Positions 35,013 to 40,732 of a DNA stretch of 40,732 nucleotides are shown here, piece after piece. Below the pieces are notes generated by a model. That model was not told where the DNA came from. It did not search any database and saw nothing but the letters and a program-made list of their open reading frames with translations. The translations under genes were made by a program, and so were the position numbers. Within the stretch, counting starts at the first letter, position 1; each line of letters starts with the position of its first letter. This DNA is from Lachnospiraceae bacterium (GTDB lineage: Bacteria > Bacillota > Clostridia > Lachnospirales > Lachnospiraceae), in the NCBI GenBank assembly GCA_017469935.1, contig JAFUFL010000089.1, positions 1 to 40,732 on the forward strand, given 5' to 3'.

Positions 35013-35243
35013 TCACGGCGAGCCTTTCGATTCCAGATATTCACTTGGTCCGGTCCTGTCAAGGCACAAACAAATAAGCCATTCCGCTTTTTCGGCGGCC
35101 GGCATAATTTTCCCCTGAAGATCAAACAGGCGATATGTATTTTTATAATTGTCTGTATGTATCTGCAGCATTGCCTTTCCTTTCCGAACCCATGGTCCTT
35201 TTTTTGCTTTCTCTACTATAGCACCTTCAGAGCTTTCTGTCAT
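35013..35243 (-). CDS. Small hypothetical protein
   Basis: A 76-residue frame starting at ATG-35243, preceded by CAGGAG at a good distance. An earlier start at 35294 has no ribosome site. The sequence is basic at the N-terminus (EKAKKGPWVRKGKAM) and has a more hydrophobic stretch (EKAEWLICLCLDRTG) with two cysteines. No family is recognised. The intrinsic terminator about 45 bases downstream supports a real, single-gene transcript. Confidence 0.5.
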   Translation of the reverse strand: MTESSEGAIVEKAKKGPWVRKGKAMLQIHTDNYKNTYRLFDLQGKIMPAAEKAEWLICLCLDRTGPSEYLESKGSP

Positions 35244-35364
35244 TCTACTCCTGGTATAAATGCAAATTTGTTCTCGCGCGCAGGAGGGAGACATTTTTTT
35301 CTGAATTTCGACTTTTTCATTTCATCCCTCTGTGCGCGTTTCTCGCCGGGATCCCCTTTACGCA

Positions 35365-36372
35365 TCACTTTTTTGCAAAGAACGGCGCGTATTTTGCGGC
35401 AAGCAGGATCGCTTCCGCCATGCTGATCTCGCTGACAATCCCTTTGCCGGCAATGTCGAATGCCGTACCGTGGTCCACGGAGGTGCGCAGGATCGGCATG
35501 CCGTTGGTGATGGAGATGGTGCGGTCAAAATCCAGCGTCTTTGTCGCAATGTGCCCCTGGTCGTGATACAGGGAGAGAACGCTGTTATAGCGGCCGATCG
35601 CCGCCTGATGAAAGACGGAATCCGCGCCGATGGGACCTTCCACCGGATATCCTTCCGCCTTCAGCTCTTCCACCGCCGGGGCGATCTCGTTGACCTCTTC
35701 CCAGCCGAACAGGCCGTGCTCGCCGCAGTGCGGGTTGAGACCCGCCACAGCCATGGTGCCCTCCGTGACGCCCAGGCGCCTCAGTGCCGCAAGGCTCTCC
35801 TTGACACAGGCCTTGATATTATCTTTGGTAATGTCATCGAGCATATCGCGCAGCGATTTGTGCCGGGTCAGGAAAAAGACGCGCAGTCCGTTCGTCTCAA
35901 ACATAGTCAGCGGATCCGGCGTGCCGGTCAGGGCGCCGAAGATCTCCGTGTGTCCGATGTAGGGAACTTTCGCGGCGTGCAGCGATTCTTTATTGATCGG
36001 GGTCGTGGCGACGGCATCCGCCTCGTCGTTCATGGCGAGTTCTATGCTCTTTTTGATATATGCAAATGCGGCCTTTCCGCACATAGCCTGGACAGTGCCA
36101 AAAGAAAACTCGGACTGGTCGATGTTGTTCAGATCGATCAGATTGAGGATTCCTCGTCGGTAATTACCTTCTTCCGGCTTTTCCACCACGTTGATCGTAA
36201 GTTCTGTCCCCACGATTCGGATCGCCCTCTCCATGACTTTATAGTCTCCGATGACGATCACATCCGCCGCATCGGTCACCTTGTCAAGCGCACAGGCTTT
36301 TGCCACGATTTCCGGCCCTACGCCGGCGGGATCGCCGATTGGCACTGCTATAACAGGTTTCTTCTTTGCCAT
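35365..36372 (-). CDS. pdxA: PdxA-family 4-phospho-(hydroxy)acid dehydrogenase
   Basis: A 335-residue PdxA-family enzyme. Landmarks are [19 protein letters not shown] at the N-terminus, [10 protein letters not shown], and metal-binding histidines in [18 protein letters not shown] and [11 protein letters not shown]. PdxA oxidises 4-phosphohydroxy-threonine in pyridoxal phosphate synthesis; the PdxA2 branch oxidises four-carbon acid phosphates such as erythronate-4-phosphate. No pdx genes or DUF1537 kinase are nearby, so which reaction applies is open. A GC hairpin lies just before its ribosome site GGAACGGAG. Confidence 0.92.
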   Translation of the reverse strand: MAKKKPVIAVPIGDPAGVGPEIVAKACALDKVTDAADVIVIGDYKVMERAIRIVGTELTINVVEKPEEGNYRRGILNLIDLNNIDQSEFSFGTVQAMCGKAAFAYIKKSIELAMNDEADAVATTPINKESLHAAKVPYIGHTEIFGALTGTPDPLTMFETNGLRVFFLTRHKSLRDMLDDITKDNIKACVKESLAALRRLGVTEGTMAVAGLNPHCGEHGLFGWEEVNEIAPAVEELKAEGYPVEGPIGADSVFHQAAIGRYNSVLSLYHDQGHIATKTLDFDRTISITNGMPILRTSVDHGTAFDIAGKGIVSEISMAEAILLAAKYAPFFAKK

Positions 36373-36476
36373 ACAAATCTCCGTTCCGCCGCCTTATTCC
36401 GGCGGCATTTTATTACTATTCCGTTGCACCAATTCGCCGTTTAAACGCTTCCTCTGCAGTGCCTATGAATTGTGTA

Positions 36477-37532
36477 TCATTTTGAGAGAATCTCCAGGAT
36501 CCCTTCTATAATCTCCGGGTTGGGATAGCCTTTTCCGTCCTGCCCGCTCATACCGTAGGTCAGCGCATAGCTGAAGTTGTCCGCCATGCACTCCTCGGGG
36601 TCGATGACGTAATCTGTATTGGTCCCGAATACTTCGTCAAAATTCTCCGCCTGCTCGGGTGTGTAATAAATGTCGCTGCCGTCAATCGGCACCAGCGCGG
36701 TCGTTGAACAGTAGAAGAACGAATCCCCCTTCTTCTCGAAGTGCCTGGTCGTGACATAATCCGTAAAACAGTCGATATTTTGGCCGTTTATAATAAAGGT
36801 CGCATACGAATTGTGATGCTCAACATCCGGGTTGCTGATGTGGTATTCGGCGACGCTGGCCGGCAGCGGGAAATCCTTGTCCTGCACTGTGAAGTGGATC
36901 AGTTTGTACATTTCGGCCCTGAAGTCCGGATTGCACCTGGTCAGGCAGTGAAAGGTCTCGTGCCAAAAGATCGCGCGGACGAACATTTTGTCCTTCCCGG
37001 ACACGTAGTCTTTGAGCATAGTTTCTGACAGATAGATCTGCGTGCCGTGCGTATAAGCGCCCGCATCGCACTCTTCTTTCATTGTGGTTTTGATCAGCAC
37101 GATCTCATCGAGCGGCGGCAGTGTATAGCCGTTTTCCTCGAGCGTCTTCTCCATCCACGCGAAAATCTCATCTATTGCAGCGATCTCTTCCGGCGTGAAA
37201 TCTTCCACCTGCTCGGTCGCGAAGATCTGGTACTCCTCCATCGTCGCATTCTTTTTCTGCATCTTGAAGTCGAGATCGTTCTGGCTGAACCCCTGGTAAT
37301 ACGCATCATTGCTCAGCATCAGTTTCTGTCCCTCTTCTCTGTCCGCATATCTGTACGCGATGCGGCCATGAGCCTGGTCGGATACCTGGGGCTGTTCACC
37401 TTTCGTCTCATTTTGTTCTGCTTCTGCCTGTACTTGCTGTGTTCCGGCGGCGCCTGCCTGATCCCCTGCTGCGCTGCAACCGCATACGGCAATCATGATT
37501 CCCAATATAGCTGCTGCAATTTTTCTGTTCAT
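36477..37532 (-). CDS. Lipoprotein with HExxH metallopeptidase motif
   Basis: A 351-residue predicted lipoprotein. The signal MNRKIAAAILGIMIAVCGC ends in a lipobox with the acylated Cys; a Gln/Glu-rich linker follows. The motif FWHETFHCLTR in the middle is HExxH, the zinc site of zincin metallopeptidases, suggesting an extracellular peptidase. The third ligand is not obvious. No family name is recognised. The start at 37532 follows ACGGAGG and matches the signal peptide; the frame extends to 37586. It is divergent from a thioesterase gene remnant. Confidence 0.75.
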   Translation of the reverse strand: MNRKIAAAILGIMIAVCGCSAAGDQAGAAGTQQVQAEAEQNETKGEQPQVSDQAHGRIAYRYADREEGQKLMLSNDAYYQGFSQNDLDFKMQKKNATMEEYQIFATEQVEDFTPEEIAAIDEIFAWMEKTLEENGYTLPPLDEIVLIKTTMKEECDAGAYTHGTQIYLSETMLKDYVSGKDKMFVRAIFWHETFHCLTRCNPDFRAEMYKLIHFTVQDKDFPLPASVAEYHISNPDVEHHNSYATFIINGQNIDCFTDYVTTRHFEKKGDSFFYCSTTALVPIDGSDIYYTPEQAENFDEVFGTNTDYVIDPEECMADNFSYALTYGMSGQDGKGYPNPEIIEGILEILSK

Positions 37533-37662
37533 TTCTGCCTCCGTTCTGCCTATGCTGAAGTTTCTTTTATTATAACAAATCTGCACAATTGGTGGGAAAA
37601 TGTGACGTTTTGCCGGAATCGTTATATTATAAATATAGAATATTTAAAGAAGGGAGAAAGAG

Positions 37663-37734
37663 ATGGAAAAATATAAACATACCGTCCATTATTACGAAAC
37701 GGACCGGATGGGATTTACCCACCACTCCAATTAG
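37663..37734 (+). pseudogene. Acyl-CoA thioesterase (4HBT/YbgC-like) remnant
   Basis: From ATG-37663, after AAGGGAG, the frame reads MEKYKHTVHYYETDRMGFTH HSN then TAG, 23 codons. The opening is the exact start of YbgC/FadM-like thioesterases, where a Tyr and about 110 more residues should follow HSN. The rest of the gene is missing here; the sequence after the stop belongs to the end of a minus-strand gene. An intact start region with no body shows deletion. Confidence 0.75.
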
Positions 37735-37774
37735 GTAGCGCCGGATAATTCTTACGTCTTCGTCGGTGCTTCCA

Positions 37775-38170
37775 TCATTCTTTTTTATATCCCGCAAAAA
37801 GCAGGCCCGCAAATCCTGCACATAGCAGAGAAGCGATCAGCATGATCCCTGATCGCTTCCTGTCCTTCCTGAATTCGGAGACCGATACAGGAATTCCCAG
37901 CAGCCCTCCGGCCATCAGCGCCCCAAACCCGCGAAAAAGTCTTTCTCCCGGAAGCACCCGGTCCAGACCTGCGATTCGTTCGCTGATTAGTTCACAAACT
38001 CCGATCAGCATAAACACGGCGGGCACGATTGCAGTAATGCTGCGTATAACTCCCTTCTCTCGGATCTCCTTTACTGTACACATAAGCCAGGTGATCCAGC
38101 CAATATTTCCGGGGATGTCATAGGCAATCCAACGCTTATCTGAGATAGTTGTTCTGTAATTTGCAGTCAT
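37775..38170 (-). CDS. Small membrane protein
   Basis: A 131-residue protein with about three hydrophobic segments (IRSITAIVPAVFMLIGVCEL, GFGALMAGGLLGIPV, GIMLIASLLCAGFAGLLFAG) separated by charged loops. No family is recognised. Its ATG overlaps the stop of the ATC-hydrolase-like gene by four bases, so they are translationally coupled and may act together. The downstream end abuts the thioesterase remnant. Confidence 0.7.
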   Translation of the reverse strand: MTANYRTTISDKRWIAYDIPGNIGWITWLMCTVKEIREKGVIRSITAIVPAVFMLIGVCELISERIAGLDRVLPGERLFRGFGALMAGGLLGIPVSVSEFRKDRKRSGIMLIASLLCAGFAGLLFAGYKKE

Positions 38171-38802
38171 CTTTTTCTCCGCTTATATCCGCAATCACAA
38201 TACGGTCCTCCGGAGGCAAGCGTGTACTCTCTCACAAAGTCAGAGGCACCGCCTGCCTCACACATGGTGTAATCCAGCCGGCACATGGCAGGAATAAGTT
38301 CTTGCAGTCCCAGTTCCTTCATAAGCACACAGATTCCACATTTTGTAAACCGGGCTTCGTACCCGCTCCCGTCCTTATAGGGATGAAACTCCATGTTCCA
38401 GGAATATGGATTGCGGTCTGCGGCTCGCAGCGCTTCCGTTTCCTTCATTCCCTGAATGTCTTTTTCCGAAAACTTCTTTTTCCCGCTCATTTGGCAAAAC
38501 CATATCATAGGCTTTGTCATCATGGACTTCTTGTAATACTCTGTTGCCTGCGCTGCGGAGGGTCTTTCCGGCATACTCAGAAGAAATGAGGATAACATCG
38601 CACAGCTGACAATGTTCATCTTGAATCGGTCCTTCTTCTCAAATTCCGGAAGCTTTTCAATCAGCTCCCTGTACCGGACATTTGCCTTTTTCGTTATCTC
38701 AACGGCTTCTCTGTCATCATATCCCAGCACCTTTTCCAGCTGTTTTCTGAAAGAGCCTGCAAAAAGAAACCACATTCCCATCGGCATTCCTGAATACTTC
38801 AT
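38167..38802 (-). CDS. L-2-amino-thiazoline-4-carboxylic acid hydrolase-like protein
   Basis: A 211-residue protein. The C-terminal half, ARFTKCGICVLMKELGLQEL, IPAMCRLDYTMCEAGGA and FVREYTLASGGPYCDCGYK, is characteristic of the ATC-hydrolase family (L-2-amino-Δ2-thiazoline-4-carboxylate to cysteine derivative). Many family members have unknown physiological substrates. Start follows GAGGAG. It lies directly downstream of a methyltransferase fragment and overlaps the membrane protein gene. Confidence 0.8.
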   Translation of the reverse strand: MKYSGMPMGMWFLFAGSFRKQLEKVLGYDDREAVEITKKANVRYRELIEKLPEFEKKDRFKMNIVSCAMLSSFLLSMPERPSAAQATEYYKKSMMTKPMIWFCQMSGKKKFSEKDIQGMKETEALRAADRNPYSWNMEFHPYKDGSGYEARFTKCGICVLMKELGLQELIPAMCRLDYTMCEAGGASDFVREYTLASGGPYCDCGYKRRKR

Positions 38803-38812
38803 CCGCTGCTCC

Positions 38813-39106
38813 TCATTTTTCCTTCGTGATCACTGCGATGGCACAGGGCACCCGGCCGTCGATCAATTTCGTGCGTACTTTCCTGTACCCGGCTCCTTTA
38901 AAGAATGCCCGGTAAGTATCATATGTGAAATCCTGCTTGAAATCAGCGCCAGCCTTATCAATAGTTTTATCAAACCCTTTTGCCTTATCCTTGTTCACAT
39001 ATGTAGGGATGATTATTTTTCCGCTCGTTTTGCACACCCGGTCCAGTTCCGACAAGGCTTTATACGGATCATCGAGCAGATGAATGACGTTTGCCGCAAT
39101 CACGAA
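38813..39106 (-). pseudogene. SAM methyltransferase, N-terminally truncated
   Basis: The frame carries only the C-terminal half of a class I methyltransferase: VIAANVIHLLDDPYKALSEL, DRVCKTSGKIIIPTYVNK, then FTYDTYRAFFKGAGY. The SAM-binding glycine motif is absent because an in-frame TGA (39109-39107) and unrelated AT-rich sequence precede it. GTG-39103 lacks a ribosome site. The junction near 39106 lies beside a short GTTAGAA/TTCTAAC hairpin. Confidence 0.75.
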
Positions 39107-39213
39107 TCATGTCATACAATTAAAAATAAAGCGAGAAAGTTAGAATTTTCTAACCAACATAAATATAGACCCACATATTTTGTATTTCAAGTGCCTCTGT
39201 TCGGCTTAACAGC

Positions 39214-39244
39214 AAAAATCCCACCGGCTTTCGCCGATGGGATT
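39214..39244 (-). terminator. Terminator of the lipoprotein gene at 39265
   Basis: Minus-strand AATCCCA...TGGGATT encloses CGGC-GAAA-GCCG (GNRA loop) and continues into TTT. Confidence 0.8.
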
Positions 39245-39264
39245 CTCTTTCTATAGCCGTCCTC

Positions 39265-40191
39265 TTAACCGTTTGCTTCCGCCCCCACATACTCAAGAAA
39301 GCGATAAATGCTGAACGGGCACTCCAGCGCCGCGTCTCCTTCCGCCATAAGCAGCAGTTCCTCGCCGCTTTCATACTCCGCAGAAAGGCTCCACCCATGC
39401 ACGCTTGTCGCATTGTGCCGGTAATATCCGTTCTTCTCAGGAATCTCCTGTTCCCGAATCAGCTCCTCAAGCCCTTTTACAAACTCTTCTCCCACTTCTG
39501 AGCGGTATTGCTGAATAATATAGCTCTCTCCCGACACATCGAAGTTCAACAGATATTCGCCGCTCTCCCCTCGCTCTAAATCGATACTGTACCTGGCGGA
39601 TTGCCATTTCTCATCTTTCGGGACATCATAACGAGTGTCCTCCAGCGAGAAGGAAAGATGAAACTCTTTAAGTTCCTTTGACGTGATCTCTTTTGGCATA
39701 TCCCAGGAATCATCCACGATCGCAAGCTCTCCCTCAAGATCCTCCTCCCGCACAAAGCGGAAGGAATGTCCCTCGGCGTCCAGTATCATCTCTCCGGCTG
39801 TCAATACACCGCTTCGCCAGGTGAGCTCGCTCATCATATCAAACATTCTATTGCGGTCTATGGCATTGAACACGACTCCGTATTGATTTGTTCCTGTCAC
39901 GCCAACCGTAAATCGGTCCTTGTAGTTTCCCCGGGATATGGTCATTTGATCTCCGGCAAAGTCCAAAGTTGTGTCGCCGTTCACGTCGACCCAGTGCCCC
40001 TGCAGCACATCCAGAGACAGCGGTACATCCTCTGTATCAGAGGAGGCTGGGGCATTGTCGGTGTTTTGCCCCGTTGGCCCATCTGTTGTTGACTCGTCCG
40101 CCTTCCCTCGTCTGGATCCGCATCCGCTGAGCGCAAAGAGTATCAACAGGAATATTACACTGATTTCCGTGACAGTTACCCTTTTCTTCAT
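39265..40191 (-). CDS. Hypothetical lipoprotein
   Basis: A 308-residue predicted lipoprotein: a charged start, the hydrophobic segment ISVIFLLILFALSGCG with lipobox LSGC, then a Ser/Thr/Asp-rich linker. The body contains LQGHWVDVNGDTTLDFAGDQ, reminiscent of lipocalin-like or DUF-type beta-sandwich proteins, but no family is recognised. Start follows GAGGTAG. The coiled-coil protein gene ends 42 bases upstream on the same strand. Confidence 0.75.
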   Translation of the reverse strand: MKKRVTVTEISVIFLLILFALSGCGSRRGKADESTTDGPTGQNTDNAPASSDTEDVPLSLDVLQGHWVDVNGDTTLDFAGDQMTISRGNYKDRFTVGVTGTNQYGVVFNAIDRNRMFDMMSELTWRSGVLTAGEMILDAEGHSFRFVREEDLEGELAIVDDSWDMPKEITSKELKEFHLSFSLEDTRYDVPKDEKWQSARYSIDLERGESGEYLLNFDVSGESYIIQQYRSEVGEEFVKGLEELIREQEIPEKNGYYRHNATSVHGWSLSAEYESGEELLLMAEGDAALECPFSIYRFLEYVGAEANG

Positions 40192-40233
40192 ACGCTACCT
40201 CATACATAATCAATGGGATTTCCGGCGCAGAAT

Positions 40234-40482
40234 TCAGTCTCCCGCCCCCACCGCTCTGGCCATAGAACACAGATCTCTCCGTTTCCGGAGCAGGTCATCC
40301 TTCTCTTCCGACAGCTTTTGAAGACGCTCGTCCAGTTCTGCCTGTTCCTCAGCGCTTTTGGAAGTGCTCTTTGCTTCCAGGATGCTGTCGATTTCCTCCT
40401 GAATCAGCTTCTCTTCCCGCTGGTTCTCCTTCCGTTCCTGAACCAGATTTTCCATTATTTCGGATCTTACCGGCAGTTTCAT
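40234..40482 (-). CDS. Small coiled-coil protein
   Basis: An 82-residue, highly charged protein. Residues about 8-70 are a continuous heptad-like helix (ENLVQERKENQREEKLIQEE and ELDERLQKLSEEKDDLLRKR), suggesting a coiled coil. No signal peptide, no family recognised. Start follows CGGAGG with six-base spacing, which supports expression. Probably co-transcribed with the lipoprotein downstream. Confidence 0.65.
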   Translation of the reverse strand: MKLPVRSEIMENLVQERKENQREEKLIQEEIDSILEAKSTSKSAEEQAELDERLQKLSEEKDDLLRKRRDLCSMARAVGAGD

Positions 40483-40591
40483 GACGTACCTCCGTTTCTT
40501 TCAAGATTTTTGGGCAAGGATTCTCGGTGATTCAATCTCCGAGAGGAATTGCCTTTTATTATTTCTATTCTCGTATTTATATCTATTATAT

Positions 40592-40613
40592 GCGAACAAA
40601 TGTTTGTGTTTGC
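40592..40613. other. Hairpin upstream of tnpA, possible IS left end
   Basis: GCGAACA (40592-40598) can pair with TGTTTGC (40607-40613) with one G-T wobble. IS200/IS605 elements carry subterminal hairpins recognised by TnpA, so this may be the left-end structure; the exact border is not resolved. Confidence 0.35.
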
Positions 40614-40638
40614 GCGTTCCTTATGCTATACTATACGT

Positions 40639-40732
40639 ATGAAAACAAATATCATTAAATACAGGACTTGTGTGTGTAATATTAACTACCATGTGGTGTG
40701 GTGTGTGAAGTACCGGAGAAAGATCATCACCC
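40639..40732 (+). mobile_element. tnpA: IS200/IS605-family transposase TnpA, N-terminus (cut by window end)
   Basis: From ATG-40639 the frame reads MKTNIIKYRTCVCNINYHVV then WCVKYRRKIIT to the end of the window. The block NYHVVWCVKYRRKI is the conserved N-terminal strand of Y1/HUH TnpA transposases. The catalytic HUH and Tyr lie beyond the window, so intactness is unknown. Confidence 0.88.

Overview
The window looks like a chromosomal segment of an anaerobic, fermentative Clostridia-type Firmicute, probably Lachnospiraceae or a relative. The signs are strong GGAGG-type ribosome binding sites, sigma-A promoters, a glycyl radical enzyme with its activase, a LicT/RAT-controlled PTS beta-glucoside operon, a butyryl/4-hydroxybutyrate-type CoA-transferase and a double-glycine leader of the kind common in this group. 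The species assignment is inference. Most of the sequence is moderately GC-rich. About 2.6-6.3 kb is clearly AT-richer and looks acquired.

Layout. 1-2.5 kb: a PflD-type glycyl radical enzyme (cut by the window edge) divergent from its radical-SAM activase, with a palindrome over the enzyme promoter. 2.6-6.3 kb: an AT-rich island with a DUF4143-type ATPase, a Phd/ParE-type toxin-antitoxin pair and an ATPase/DUF234 protein. The first ATPase is flanked by a 21-bp direct repeat and preceded by three operator-like repeats spaced exactly 33 bp. 6.5-11.9 kb: a DeoR regulator overlapping a CoA-transferase, a TauE/SafE permease, an SGNH hydrolase, a four-unit 52-53-bp hairpin repeat array, a HAD phosphatase, a cluster of long perfect hairpins and an ABM-domain protein. 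11.95-16.6 kb: licT-bglP-bglA on the minus strand with promoter and RAT/terminator. 16.6-18.4 kb: a manA with a long N-terminal extension.

18.6-30.1 kb is the most remarkable part: ten genes in a row on the plus strand from a clear promoter to a strong terminator. They are lutC, a fused lutB-lutA, a polyprenyl diphosphate synthase, menA, menG, fixC, fixX, two overlapping ArsA/Get3-like ATPases with C-terminal alpha-crystallin-like segments, and a lactate permease. Read together they suggest lactate uptake and iron-sulfur lactate oxidation tied to quinone assembly and a FixCX quinone reductase, with the twin ATPases in an unknown role. The early menaquinone genes (menFDHCEB) and fixAB are not in the window.

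30.1-31.0 kb is non-coding and packed with repeats (three 71-bp units, a 199-bp segment with 12-bp inverted ends, a 50-bp duplication). 31.0-40.7 kb is mostly minus strand: an SH3-like protein with a double-glycine leader, an iron alcohol dehydrogenase, a MATE exporter, a small XRE regulator, two small proteins, a PdxA-family dehydrogenase, an HExxH lipoprotein, two gene remnants (thioesterase, methyltransferase), a membrane protein with an ATC-hydrolase-like protein, a second lipoprotein with a coiled-coil partner, and the start of an IS200/IS605 transposase at the right edge. I saw no tRNA, rRNA or CRISPR array.
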